From contig NZ_CP028158.1 in assembly GCF_003030345.1 (NCBI RefSeq), positions 3,162,001 through 3,226,000 on the forward strand: DNA of 64,000 nucleotides, in the 5' to 3' direction. The notes beneath the pieces are model-generated. The model ran no database searches, was not told where the DNA came from, and was given only the letters and a program-made list of their open reading frames with translations. Position numbers and translations under genes: made by a program. Each line of letters opens with the position of its first letter. Position 1 is the first letter of the stretch. Origin of the DNA: Plantactinospora sp. BC1 (lineage in GTDB: Bacteria > Actinomycetota > Actinomycetes > Mycobacteriales > Micromonosporaceae). Below are positions 29,617 through 38,309 of the stretch, piece by piece.

Positions 29617-30849
29617 ATGAACCAGAACAGCAGGCCGGACGGGGTCGAGATCGTCGAGGCGGGGCTGCTGCTCCGGCCCTGGCGGGCCGAGGACGTCGAG
29701 GACGTACACCGGGCGTGCCAGGATCCGGCCATCCAGCGCTGGACCGCCGTGCCGAGCCCGTACCGGCTGGAGGACGCGATCGACTTCGTCACCAAGCGGG
29801 CTCCGCGGGCCTGGTCGACGGGGTCCGGAGCGCCCTTCGTCGTCCGCGACGCGGCCACCGGCGAGTTGCTCGGTTCCTGTGGGCTGATCAGCATCGACCC
29901 GGTGCTCCGCTCCGGAGAGGTCGGCTACTGGACCGCCCCCTGGGCCCGGGGCCGGGCGGTGGCGGTCCGGGCCACCCGGGCGGTGTGCCGGTGGGCCTTC
30001 GCGGAGTTGGGGCTGCGCCGGATCGTCTGGCAGGCCGAGGTCGGCAACCACGCCTCCCGGCTGGTCGCGCTCCGGGCCGGCTTCCAGGTCGACGGGCGGC
30101 TCCGGCTCGCCGACCCGCACCCGCACGGCGTCCGGGACGGCTGGGTCGGCTCGCTGCTGCCGGACGACCTGGCCGCCGCCGACCCGGACGGCACGGGACC
30201 GACCGACGGCCCGGCCGGCAAGGGCTCGCTCGAGGCCCGCCGGACCGCCGTCTTCGCCGCGCCGCAACCGGTGCTCTTCGCCCGGCCCGCCGACGGTACG
30301 GAGCTGCGGCTCCGCCCCCTGCACGAGCCCGACCTGGACGCGATCGTGCGGACCTGCCGGGACCCCGAGAGCATCCGCTGGACCACCGTGCCCGACCCGT
30401 ACCAGCGCTCGGACGCGGAGTTCTTCGTGCACGAGCACGGCCCGACGGTGTGGCGACGGGGTACCGGCGCGGTCTTCGCCATCGTCGACGAGTCCGACCG
30501 GTACGCCGGGGTGGTGGAGCTGCGGATCTCCCCGAGCGATCCGCTCGTCGCCGACCTGGGTTTCGTCGTCTCGCCGTGGGCACGCGGCCGGGGCTACTGC
30601 CCGGCGGCGGTCGCGGCCGTCTGCGTCTGGGGCTTCACCGCCCTGAACCTGGCCCGGATCGAGTGGCGGGCCAACACGGGCAACACCGCCTCGCGCCGGG
30701 TAGCGGAGAAGGCCGGCTTCACCTTCGAGGGCACCGCGCGGCACGCCCTCAACCACCGGGGCAACCGGGTCGACGCCTGGGTCGGCGCGCTGCTTCCCGG
30801 CGATCTCGGGCTGCCGGCGGACCCCGGCCGGACCGGAGCCGACGACTGA
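29617..30849 (+). CDS. Tandem GNAT N-acetyltransferase (RimJ/RimL type)
   Basis: A 410-residue protein made of two complete GNAT domains: about 8-180 and about 222-400. Each has the RimJ/RimL opening (LLLRPWRAEDVEDVHRAC; LRLRPLHEPDLDAIVRTC), the CoA-binding turn (APWARGRAVA; SPWARGRGYC) and the C-terminal NHASRLVALRAGF or NTASRRVAEKAGF motif. The repeats probably arose by duplication. Substrates are unknown; relatives acetylate protein N-termini or small amines. It is divergent from secA, with 171 bp between them, and convergent with hpf. Confidence 0.88.
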   Translation: MNQNSRPDGVEIVEAGLLLRPWRAEDVEDVHRACQDPAIQRWTAVPSPYRLEDAIDFVTKRAPRAWSTGSGAPFVVRDAATGELLGSCGLISIDPVLRSGEVGYWTAPWARGRAVAVRATRAVCRWAFAELGLRRIVWQAEVGNHASRLVALRAGFQVDGRLRLADPHPHGVRDGWVGSLLPDDLAAADPDGTGPTDGPAGKGSLEARRTAVFAAPQPVLFARPADGTELRLRPLHEPDLDAIVRTCRDPESIRWTTVPDPYQRSDAEFFVHEHGPTVWRRGTGAVFAIVDESDRYAGVVELRISPSDPLVADLGFVVSPWARGRGYCPAAVAAVCVWGFTALNLARIEWRANTGNTASRRVAEKAGFTFEGTARHALNHRGNRVDAWVGALLPGDLGLPADPGRTGADD

Positions 30850-30904
30850 CCGCCGCGCGCCGGTCCCCTGCGGTGAACGCCGGCACCGGCGGTCGTGGGT
30901 GCGG

Positions 30905-30936
30905 CACCGGCCCCGGGCGCCTGCCCGGGGCCGGTG
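30905..30936. terminator. Bidirectional terminator between GNAT gene and hpf
   Basis: CACCGGCCCCGGGC and GCCCGGGGCCGGTG give a perfect 14-bp stem with a 4-base loop between the convergent genes. Confidence 0.85.
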
Positions 30937-30949
30937 GAACATCGTGGAA

Positions 30950-31606
30950 TCAGGTGGTGGCCAGGGCGATGATGCCGTAGTCGTAGCCCTTGCGCCGGTA
31001 GACGACGCTGGGGCGGCCGGACTCCTTGTCCAGGAACAGGTAGAAGTCGTGGCCGACGAGTTCCATCTGGAACAGCGCGTCGTCGACCGTCATCGGCTCG
31101 GCCGGGTGCAGCTTCTCCCGGGCGATGTGCCAGGGCTGCGCGTCGTCGTACTCGTCGAACTCCGGCTCGGCGGTCGCACGGCCGTTGCCGTTCGACTTCG
31201 CCGGTGCGGGGGCGGTGAGGGTGGCCAGCGCCGAGTCGCTGGCATCGACGACCGGCAGCCGGGCGGTGGCGGCGGCGACGGAGACCGGGGCGTGCCGGCC
31301 ACGGTGTACGCGGCGGCGGTCGGCGGCCCGACGCAGTCTCGTGTCAAGTTTCGAGATCGCCGCGTCGAGGGCACTGTAGAAGTCCTTCGCGCACGCCTCC
31401 GCACGGACCACGGGTCCGCGGGAGATGCAGGTAATCTCTATTCGCTGGCAGTGATCGGACTGTCGCGGATTGCGTTCGTGAAAGAGTTCCACGTCGATCC
31501 GAATAAGCTTGTGGTCGTAGCGCTCGATCTTGGCGAGCTTCTCGGCTACGTGCACTCGGTAATGATCCGGCACCTCGACGTTTCGACCCTTGACCACGAG
31601 ATCCAT
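30950..31606 (-). CDS. hpf: Long-form ribosome hibernation promoting factor
   Basis: A 218-residue protein. The ATG at 31606 follows GGGAGG. The N-terminal ribosome-binding domain (about 1-105: MDLVVKGRNVEVPDHYRVHV, DFYSALDAAISKLDTRLRR) is joined by a variable linker to the C-terminal dimerisation domain (about 155-218: MTVDDALFQMELVGHDFYLFLD, VVYRRKGYDYGII). Long HPF joins two 70S ribosomes into inactive 100S dimers during stress or stationary phase. A sigma-F-like promoter and a terminator-like hairpin lie in its leader. Confidence 0.96.
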   Translation of the reverse strand: MDLVVKGRNVEVPDHYRVHVAEKLAKIERYDHKLIRIDVELFHERNPRQSDHCQRIEITCISRGPVVRAEACAKDFYSALDAAISKLDTRLRRAADRRRVHRGRHAPVSVAAATARLPVVDASDSALATLTAPAPAKSNGNGRATAEPEFDEYDDAQPWHIAREKLHPAEPMTVDDALFQMELVGHDFYLFLDKESGRPSVVYRRKGYDYGIIALATT

Positions 31607-31639
31607 GCGTGACCTCCCTGCGCCATCGGAGAGTCTGCG

Positions 31640-31692
31640 GAAACAAAAATCCCGGTCAGCCCGCCCCTGGAGTTTCCATTCGGCTTGACCGG
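31640..31692 (-). terminator. Intrinsic terminator or attenuator upstream of hpf
   Basis: CCGGTCA and TGACCGG plus an inner CCG/CGG pair form a stem interrupted by a two-base internal loop, directly followed on the minus strand by GATTTTTGTTT. T-tract terminators are uncommon in such GC-rich DNA. It may end the mtrA-mtrB-lpqB-comF transcript or attenuate hpf. Confidence 0.6.
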
Positions 31693-31751
31693 ATCGGGAA
31701 CAACGGCGATGCCTCCCTCCAGGTGCGTCCGCGGGGCGTTGAACACCCGTC

Positions 31752-31778
31752 ATACCCCCGGTAAATAAGACGCTAACC
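31752..31778 (-). promoter_or_regulatory. Sigma-B/F-type promoter for hpf
   Basis: Leftward, GGTTAG (31778-31773) and GGGTAT (31757-31752) are 15 bp apart. This resembles the actinobacterial SigB/SigF pattern GTTT-N14-16-GGGTAT. Stress control of a hibernation factor would fit. Confidence 0.5.
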
Positions 31779-31925
31779 CCAATCGACCCGCCAGTCACCC
31801 CGGACGGCAAGACCAATTCGAGAAGATTTGCAGGAACCGCACGACAGGGTGAATCTGGCAACACGTAGAGTGAGTATTTCTCATCTCGACCGGCGCGAGA
31901 GATGCGGCCGGCGCACACCCTCCGG

Positions 31926-32639
31926 TCAGCCACGCCCGCGCCGGACGGTCGCCGCCAGCACCGCCGCCGCGTACACCGGAATGCCGGCGTTCTCCAGCCG
32001 CCGGGCCACCGCCGCCAGGGTGACCCCGGTGGTCACGACGTCGTCCAGCAGCACCACCACCCGGCCGGCGGCGAGCCGGCGGACCGCGCCCGACCGCCCC
32101 TCGCGGAGCCGGAACGCGTCCCGCGCCGCCGCCGCCCGGCCGGCGCTGTCCAGCGTGGCCGAGTCGGGCCGGGGCACCGCGCGCAGCGGATGGGCCACCG
32201 CCACCGGCCAGCCGGCGGCCCGCAACCGGTCCGCGGAGTGCCGGGCCAGCCGGCGCAGATGGTCGCCGTGCCGGGCCCGTACCGCCCGCGCGGTCGCCGG
32301 CACCGGCACCAGCAGCACCGGGCGCCGCCCACCCACCGCCTCCGCCACCACCTCCGCGAGCAACCTGCCCAGCGGCCGGGCCAGGCCGTGCCGACCCCGT
32401 TCCTTGTACGACAGCAGCGACTCCCGCAACGCGCCCCGGTAGCTGCCCAGCGCCACGCAGTCCGGCAGGCCCGGCGGTGCCGGGGTGGGGCGTACCGGGG
32501 CCGGGCGCAGCGCCGCCAGGCCGGCGGAACAGGTCGCGCAGACGCCCTGGCGCAGCGGCAGCCGCTCGGCCCGGCAGCCCGCGCACTCGGCCGGCAGCAC
32601 CAGGTCGGTCAGCTCGGCCCAGACCCCCGCCAGCACCAC
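31926..32639 (-). CDS. comF: ComF-family phosphoribosyltransferase-like protein
   Basis: About 237 residues from the GTG at 32639 (a second GTG is at 32636), eight bases after the lpqB stop. An N-terminal zinc-ribbon-like part has CAGC and CATC pairs (about 18-40). The phosphoribosyl pyrophosphate-binding motif VVVLLDDVVTTGVTL is at about 193-207. ComF proteins take part in DNA uptake in competent bacteria, but in actinobacteria the role is unclear. It completes the mtrA-mtrB-lpqB-comF operon. Confidence 0.9.
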   Translation of the reverse strand: MVLAGVWAELTDLVLPAECAGCRAERLPLRQGVCATCSAGLAALRPAPVRPTPAPPGLPDCVALGSYRGALRESLLSYKERGRHGLARPLGRLLAEVVAEAVGGRRPVLLVPVPATARAVRARHGDHLRRLARHSADRLRAAGWPVAVAHPLRAVPRPDSATLDSAGRAAAARDAFRLREGRSGAVRRLAAGRVVVLLDDVVTTGVTLAAVARRLENAGIPVYAAAVLAATVRRGRG

Positions 32640-32647
32640 GCCCCCGG

Positions 32648-34471
32648 TCAGTAGAGGTAGAAGGAGGCGGTCGCCGAACTCACGTCGGGTGGCGGCGCGC
32701 CCCAACCGGGCGCGATCTGGCCCGGGGTGATGACGGTGGACTCGGAGACGAAGGCGACCTCGTTCGCCTCGTACGTCAACGGCAGCGGCTGCGTCGCCAG
32801 GAAGGTGGGGTCCGCGGCGAGCGCCTCGACGGGAGCCCGGCTGACGTACCTGATCTCCTGCCGCTCCAGCGAGCCGTCGACGTTGATCCGGTTGATCACC
32901 TTGGCGTTCTCGCCGTCCACGCCCGCGACCACGAGCGAGTTCTCGCTGAACCAGTCCACCGCGCTCAGCGAGTGCAGCGAGATGGCCAACTGACGGGGCG
33001 ACTCGACGTTCAGCCCACCGTCGTCCGGGCGCACCCCGGCGACGTAGAGCCGGCCGCCGGAGACGAAGGCGATCCGGTTGCCGTCCATCGACGCCGCCAC
33101 CGCCGTCACGCCGGGGGACGCTCCGGGGAAGGAGACCAGGGTCAGCTCGGGGTTCCCGGCGGTGAAGGTCCAGAGCTTGCCCTCGGCCACCACCAGCCCG
33201 ACCGGCCCGCCGAGCCCCGCCTCCTTCAACCAGACCGGCCGGCTCATGTCGGGGTAGGGCCGCTGGCCGGTGAGCAGCGTGCTCGCCGCCCCCGGGCCGG
33301 TACCGGTACGCAGCCGGAACGACTGGCCGTCCCGAACGACCAGCGCCACCGCGACGTCGTCGCCGTTGCGGCTCACCCCGGCGGTGACGATGTCGTGGTT
33401 GTCGTTGGCGGGGATGGGCACCGGCTTCGGTTCGCCCGGCTTGGTCAACGGATAGATCCGGCCGGCGAACACGCCGTACCGGGCCGCGCCACCGTTGAGC
33501 TGGTAGAGCGGGTGGTCCCGCCGGTAGTCGTCGGCGACCTCGATCATCCTGGACTGGTTCTGGATCTTCAGTTCCAGCTCGTTGTCGAGCAACTGGTTGC
33601 TCCGCAGCGACCAGACGATCTGGGTGAAGAGCCGTTCCAGGTCGAGCTTGGTCTCGAAGGCACCAGCCCGGGCCGCGAGGTTGATCTCAAGCCGGCCACC
33701 CTGCTCCGGCGCCGGCACGTTACCCACCGGGGTGGTGCCCTCCGGCAGCGCGACGGCCGACTTGAGCCATTCCGCCGGGCCACCGGTCAGCCAGTCGAGC
33801 ACCGCGGTGGCGTGCTGCGGCACCGGCACGGTACGCGGCAGGTAGCGCAGGTCCGGCACCAGCGAGGTGCCGTTGGCGTTCCAGAAGTAGATGGTCTGTT
33901 CCTCGTAGTAGTCCCGCAGGGCGTCGTCGGTCATCAGCAGCACCGACGGGTGCTTGAGCACCCACAGCCCGCCGCCCGTCCCCGGGTCACGCGGCGCGGC
34001 GCCGACGACGAAGTCGTAGACCGTCTCCTGGCGTACCGGCTCGCCGATCGAGCCGTTGGCCCGGAGTACCCCGATCTGCTGGACCGTGACGATCACCTTG
34101 CTGGTGCCGTCCTTGTTCTGGGTGACCTCGATCCCGCCGCCGTCGAGGTCGACCCGGACGACGTTGATGTCGCCCTTGTCGTCCGCCTTCGGCTTGAACC
34201 GCTCGCTGTCTTCGATGTACTCGTTGAACCGCTTGTACGCCTCACCCGCCTCACCGGCCGCGGCGGTGAGGAAGTTCCTGGCGAACGCCTCCGGGTCGCT
34301 GCCGCTCGCGGTACGGTCGGGCGGCCGGGCAGCCGGACGGTCCGCCGGAGCGGCGTTCGCCACCGGCCCCCGCCCGTCGACCCGCACGTCGCTCTCACCC
34401 GGGATGCCACAGCCGACCAGCCCGGAGAGCAGCACCGCCACGGCCCCGAGCGCGATGCCGCGCCGGCTCAT
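32648..34471 (-). CDS. lpqB: Lipoprotein LpqB
   Basis: A 607-residue lipoprotein with lipobox GLVGC (Cys22 region). An N-terminal part, then a GerMN domain (about 200-320), and a C-terminal LpqB beta-propeller domain (about 340-600) give the family architecture. In mycobacteria LpqB binds the extracellular part of MtrB and modulates MtrA signalling. The ATG overlaps the mtrB stop by four bases (ATGA), consistent with that partnership. Confidence 0.96.
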   Translation of the reverse strand: MSRRGIALGAVAVLLSGLVGCGIPGESDVRVDGRGPVANAAPADRPAARPPDRTASGSDPEAFARNFLTAAAGEAGEAYKRFNEYIEDSERFKPKADDKGDINVVRVDLDGGGIEVTQNKDGTSKVIVTVQQIGVLRANGSIGEPVRQETVYDFVVGAAPRDPGTGGGLWVLKHPSVLLMTDDALRDYYEEQTIYFWNANGTSLVPDLRYLPRTVPVPQHATAVLDWLTGGPAEWLKSAVALPEGTTPVGNVPAPEQGGRLEINLAARAGAFETKLDLERLFTQIVWSLRSNQLLDNELELKIQNQSRMIEVADDYRRDHPLYQLNGGAARYGVFAGRIYPLTKPGEPKPVPIPANDNHDIVTAGVSRNGDDVAVALVVRDGQSFRLRTGTGPGAASTLLTGQRPYPDMSRPVWLKEAGLGGPVGLVVAEGKLWTFTAGNPELTLVSFPGASPGVTAVAASMDGNRIAFVSGGRLYVAGVRPDDGGLNVESPRQLAISLHSLSAVDWFSENSLVVAGVDGENAKVINRINVDGSLERQEIRYVSRAPVEALAADPTFLATQPLPLTYEANEVAFVSESTVITPGQIAPGWGAPPPDVSSATASFYLY

Positions 34472-36489
34472 CTGGTCACCTCGCTCCGCTCGGCGTCGGC
34501 CGGGGTCCTCGGGCCGGCCAACCCACCTGGTACGGGGTCCACGCTCTCGTCCGGGGCAGCCGTCCCGGCCGGCCCGTCGGCGGAGCCCGTCACCCCGTCG
34601 GTCGGCGCGCCCGGACCGTCCGCCCCGGCCGCACCGCCGACGGGCGAGACCCGGCCACTGACGGACGAGACCTCGTCACCGGCGGGCGGGACCTCGTGGC
34701 CGACGGCCGGGACCGCGCCACCCGCGCCACCGCCACCGGGCTGCGATTCCGTGGCCCCAGCGCCAAGTTGCGATTCCGTGGTCGCAGCGCCGAACTGCGA
34801 TTCCGTGGTTCCACCGCCGACGGGGGTCGGTATGGTCCAGCCGAGGTCGTCCGTGACCGCCAGCGGCGCGTCGGCCGGCACCAGCCGCAACGGTGACGAG
34901 GTGAGCCGGTCACCGGCCCGGGCCGGCAGGGTCAGCCGGAACTGGGCGCCCTCGCCCGGTGCGCCCCACGCCTCCAGCCAGCCGCCGTGCAGCCGGGCGT
35001 CCTCCAGGCTGATGGAGAGGCCGAGCCCGGTGCCACCGGTCTGCCGGGCCCGGGACGGGTCGGCCCGCCAGAACCGGTTGAAGACCAGCTTCTCCTCGCC
35101 GGGCTTCAGCCCCACGCCGTGGTCCCGGACCGTGATCGCCACCGCCGTCTCGTCCGCGGCCAGCACCACCGCCACCGGTTTGCCGGCGCCGTGCTCCACC
35201 GCGTTGCCGACCAGGTTGCGCAGGATCCGCTCCACCCGGCGCGGGTCGACCTCGGCGATCACCGGGGTCTCCGGCACCGTCACCCGCAGCGGGGTGCCGC
35301 AGCGGGTGGCGAGCGACTCCAGCCGGTCGGCCACCCGGTGCACCACCGGCACCAGGTCGGTGGGCTCGGCGTCCAGCATGGCGAAGCCGGCGTCGAACCG
35401 GCTGATCTCCAGCAGGTCGGTGAGCAGGTCCTCGAACCGGTCCAGCTCGGCGTGCAGCAACTCGGCGGTACGGGTGACGGCGGGGTCGAACTCGTCGCGC
35501 TCCGCGTAGATCAGGTCGGCCGCCATCCGTACGGTGGTGAGCGGGGTACGCAGCTCGTGCGAGACGTCCGAGGTGAACCTCCGTTGCAGCCGGGACATCT
35601 CCTCCAGCCGGACGATCTGGCGTTGCAGGTTCGTCGCCATCTGGTTGAACGACGAGGCGAGCATCGCCAGGTCGTCCTCGCCGTTGACCACCATCCGCTG
35701 GTCGAGCAGCCCCGCCGAGAGCCGCTGGGCGGTGCGGGCGGCGACCCGTACCGGATTGACCACCAGCCGGGTGACCAGCCCGGAGAGCAGCCCGAGCAGG
35801 ACGACCAGGGCGAACCCGGTGGCCAGTACGGTGGCCCGGGAGCCGTCGGCGATCTGGTCCCACCGGGTCAGCGGGACGAAGTAGTACAGCTCGACCTGAC
35901 CGAGCCGGGTCGGCACCGGCGAGCCGTAGACCAGGTATTTCGTCGGCCCCTTGTCGAAGAGGTCGCCGGTGCGGAACTGGTGCGCGATGTCGCCGCCCTT
36001 GACCGCGTTCTCCAGCCCCGGGGTCAGGATGCCGCTGACGTCCACCTGGGGGGAGGTGGCCGGCGCGACGCCGGTGACCCGCAACGTCACCACCACACCG
36101 CCGAGCTGGGCCGGGTCTCCGCCGGCCAGGTAGTTGACGGTGTTCTCCAGGGTGGTACGCAGCCGCTGCTCCGCGACCGTCGTGTGGTTGCTGAGCTGCT
36201 CGGAGGCGTACTCCTGACCGTCCTGGAGCCGGCTCTTGACGTCGCTGGTCGCGTTGTCCAGGACGATCTCGGTGATGTTGTCGGCGACCAGATAGGCGAA
36301 CCCGCCGACCAGCAGGCTCGACGCCACCAGGGTGATCGTGACGACCCGCACCTGGAGCGAGCGCCGCCAGGTGCGGTGCAGGCCGGTGGCCGCCCTCGCC
36401 AGCCGGACCGAACTGACGCGCCGCAACCGCCGCCCGGTCGCGGCGGCGCGGCCGAGCAGGGCGGACGACGAGGTCAAAGTACGGGCCAC
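34468..36489 (-). CDS. mtrB: Sensor histidine kinase MtrB
   Basis: A 673-residue membrane kinase started at GTG 36489. Two spans (about 50-70 and 225-247) bracket an extracellular sensor of about 150 residues; HAMP follows. The phospho-accepting histidine is in SDVSHELRTPLTTVR (about 315), and the ATPase domain shows NLVGNAVEHG and GTGLGLSISLEDARLHGG. The last 130 residues are a low-complexity tail with a ninefold-residue repeat (TESQ...). It controls MtrA, which governs cell-wall hydrolases and division in actinobacteria. Confidence 0.96.
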   Translation of the reverse strand: MARTLTSSSALLGRAAATGRRLRRVSSVRLARAATGLHRTWRRSLQVRVVTITLVASSLLVGGFAYLVADNITEIVLDNATSDVKSRLQDGQEYASEQLSNHTTVAEQRLRTTLENTVNYLAGGDPAQLGGVVVTLRVTGVAPATSPQVDVSGILTPGLENAVKGGDIAHQFRTGDLFDKGPTKYLVYGSPVPTRLGQVELYYFVPLTRWDQIADGSRATVLATGFALVVLLGLLSGLVTRLVVNPVRVAARTAQRLSAGLLDQRMVVNGEDDLAMLASSFNQMATNLQRQIVRLEEMSRLQRRFTSDVSHELRTPLTTVRMAADLIYAERDEFDPAVTRTAELLHAELDRFEDLLTDLLEISRFDAGFAMLDAEPTDLVPVVHRVADRLESLATRCGTPLRVTVPETPVIAEVDPRRVERILRNLVGNAVEHGAGKPVAVVLAADETAVAITVRDHGVGLKPGEEKLVFNRFWRADPSRARQTGGTGLGLSISLEDARLHGGWLEAWGAPGEGAQFRLTLPARAGDRLTSSPLRLVPADAPLAVTDDLGWTIPTPVGGGTTESQFGAATTESQLGAGATESQPGGGGAGGAVPAVGHEVPPAGDEVSSVSGRVSPVGGAAGADGPGAPTDGVTGSADGPAGTAAPDESVDPVPGGLAGPRTPADAERSEVTR
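34742..34822 (-). repeat. Three 27-bp direct repeats in the mtrB tail
   Basis: The sequence TGCGATTCCGTGG recurs at 34742, 34769 and 34796, giving three near-identical 27-bp units. They encode nine-residue repeats of the form TTESQxGAx. Copy number may vary between strains. Confidence 0.8.
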
Positions 36490-36502
36490 AGTGCGCCCCA
36501 GG

Positions 36503-37192
36503 CTATCCGGTGCCCGCCTTGTAGCCGACTCCCCGCACCGTCAGGATCACCTCGGGTCGCTCCGGATCCGGCTCGATCTTGGCGCGGAGCCGCTGGACGT
36601 GCACGTTGACCAGGCGGGTGTCGGCGGCGTGCCGATAGCCCCAGACCTGCTCCAGCAGGACCTCCCGGGTGAAGACCTGACGCGGCTTGCGGGCCAGCGC
36701 CACCAGCAGGTCGAACTCCAGCGGGGTCAGCTTGACCTCCTCGCCGTCCCGGCTGACCGTGTGCGCCGGCACATCGATGTTGATCTGGTTGCCGGGCGGA
36801 CCGATGGTCAGCAGCTCCGGCGCGGCGTCCTCGCCCCGGCGCAGCCGGGCCCGCATCCGGGCGACCAGCTCCTTGGGCTTGAACGGCTTGACCACGTAGT
36901 CGTCCGCACCCGACTCCAGCCCGAGCACCACGTCCACGGTGTCGCTCTTGGCCGTCAACATCACGATCGGGATGCCCGACTCGGACCGGATCGCCCGAGC
37001 CACGTCGATGCCGCTCATCCCCGGCAGCATCAGGTCGAGCAGCACGATGTCGGGCCGGTTCTCCCGGAACGCGGCCAGCGCCCGCTCCCCGTCGGCGACG
37101 AACGAGGGCAGGAAACCCTCGCTGCGCAGCACGATGCCGAGCATTTCGGCCAGCGCGGGGTCATCGTCGACGACCAGTACCCGGGCTCTCAT
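36503..37192 (-). CDS. mtrA: Response regulator MtrA
   Basis: A 229-residue OmpR/PhoB-family regulator. Receiver acidic pocket D9/D10/D11 and phosphorylation site Asp53 (IVLLDLMLPG), with T/K in MLTAKS and KPFKPKEL. The winged-helix DNA-binding domain is at about 130-226 (LTPLEFDLLVALARKPRQVFTREVLLEQVWGY). The ATG at 37192 follows an AATATT element by six bases, so the message is probably leaderless. It forms an operon with mtrB (14-bp gap). Confidence 0.97.
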   Translation of the reverse strand: MRARVLVVDDDPALAEMLGIVLRSEGFLPSFVADGERALAAFRENRPDIVLLDLMLPGMSGIDVARAIRSESGIPIVMLTAKSDTVDVVLGLESGADDYVVKPFKPKELVARMRARLRRGEDAAPELLTIGPPGNQINIDVPAHTVSRDGEEVKLTPLEFDLLVALARKPRQVFTREVLLEQVWGYRHAADTRLVNVHVQRLRAKIEPDPERPEVILTVRGVGYKAGTG

Positions 37193-37463
37193 GACACTAA
37201 TATTCCACCCTCTTTTCCACGGCGTGGTCCCGGCACCTCCCGGCGCGGCGCACCGCCTGGCCATCCCTGGGCGCGAGGCGCAGTAGCTTACCCTGGTCAA
37301 CCACCCCGCACCAGGGATGATCACCACCGATCAGCGGTCGCGCGACGCACACCGAACCGTGACTCGGGAACCGGCCGAGCGGCTCCGGCCGGGATGAGCC
37401 GGCGTGACACCATGACTGCTGCGGCGCGTACCCCGCCACCCCCGATGCCCGCCAGGAGTTCGT

Positions 37464-38309
37464 TTGCCCGACGCCGGCCCGACCGCCGTACTGCCGCTGC
37501 GTCCGCTCACCGTCGGTGAGCTGATCGACTCGGCGGTGCTGCTGCTCCGCGACCACGCCCGGGTGCTGGTACCGGTCGCACTGGTGCTGGCCGCGCTGGA
37601 ACAACTCCTGCTGCATCCGCTGCGGCTGGTCGCCGAGGTCACCCCGCCGGCCTACCTGCCGAGGATCGACGAGCTGCCGGCGTACTGGTTCCTGCTGGCC
37701 GTCGGCGCCGCCTGCGAGGCGGTGATCGTCGCGCTGCTCGGCAACCTGACCGGCCGGGCGGCCGGTACGGTCCTGCTCGATCCCGGTACCCGGGTCCGCC
37801 GGCTGCTCCACCCGGGCGGCGCCCGGCTGCCGGCGACGCTCCTGGTCGCCCTGCTGGCCGGTGCCGTGATGTTCGTGGCGTCCCTGGTCATGCCGCTCTG
37901 GGTGGTCGGGTTCGCGCTGCTCGGCTCGGTGGCGCCGGCGATCGTGCTGGACCGGCTGGGACCGTTCCGGGCGCTGTGGCGCTCCGCCGCCCTCGCCCTG
38001 CGCACCGGCGGCCGGGCGGCGGCGGTACGGGTGCTCGGCTACCTCGTCTGGTGGCTGTTGCGGATCGGCCTCGCCGTCGGTGCCGTCACCGGCCTGAACT
38101 CGCTCGGACTGCTCGCGGAGGAGTGGCAACTGCCGGTCGGGCTGGCGGTCTGGGCCCTGGTCAACAGCGTCGCCTATCCGGCGCTCGCCTGCCTCGACGC
38201 GGTGGTCTACCTGGAGGGGCGGATCCGCACCGAGGGGCTGGACATCGTCATCGACCGGGCCCGGCGGACCGGATCGCCGATCCTCACCCCGCTGGCGGGC
38301 CGACGGTGA
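37464..38309 (+). CDS. Integral membrane protein of the DUF4129/MoxR module
   Basis: A 281-residue protein with a TTG start supported by CAGGAG five bases upstream. It opens LPLRPLTVGELIDSAVLLLRDH, which resembles GlpQ-memb-type (glycerophosphodiester phosphodiesterase membrane domain) proteins, followed by about six spans. The next gene's GTG overlaps its stop (GTGA). Proteins of this type regularly precede DUF4129 genes in actinobacteria; function unknown. Confidence 0.8.
   Translation: MPDAGPTAVLPLRPLTVGELIDSAVLLLRDHARVLVPVALVLAALEQLLLHPLRLVAEVTPPAYLPRIDELPAYWFLLAVGAACEAVIVALLGNLTGRAAGTVLLDPGTRVRRLLHPGGARLPATLLVALLAGAVMFVASLVMPLWVVGFALLGSVAPAIVLDRLGPFRALWRSAALALRTGGRAAAVRVLGYLVWWLLRIGLAVGAVTGLNSLGLLAEEWQLPVGLAVWALVNSVAYPALACLDAVVYLEGRIRTEGLDIVIDRARRTGSPILTPLAGRR

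Larger units (their letters stand above)
31607..31925 (-). promoter_or_regulatory. hpf leader region
   Basis: 319 bp between comF and hpf. It contains, in the direction of hpf transcription, a sigma-B/F-like promoter (31778-31752), an open 66-codon frame of doubtful meaning, and an intrinsic-terminator-like hairpin with T-tract (31692-31640) that ends 34 bases before the hpf ATG. This arrangement suggests conditional read-through. Confidence 0.5.

Noticed and set aside
31546-31746. 66-codon minus-strand ORF in the hpf leader
   Set aside because: It overlaps the hpf start in another frame, has no ribosome site at its GTG and spans the terminator hairpin; kept only as a note on the leader.
32477-35509. 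1010-codon open frame on the plus strand opposite lpqB and mtrB
   Set aside because: It is a high-GC shadow of two well-supported minus-strand genes, encodes low-complexity Arg/Pro/Ser sequence and has no ribosome site.
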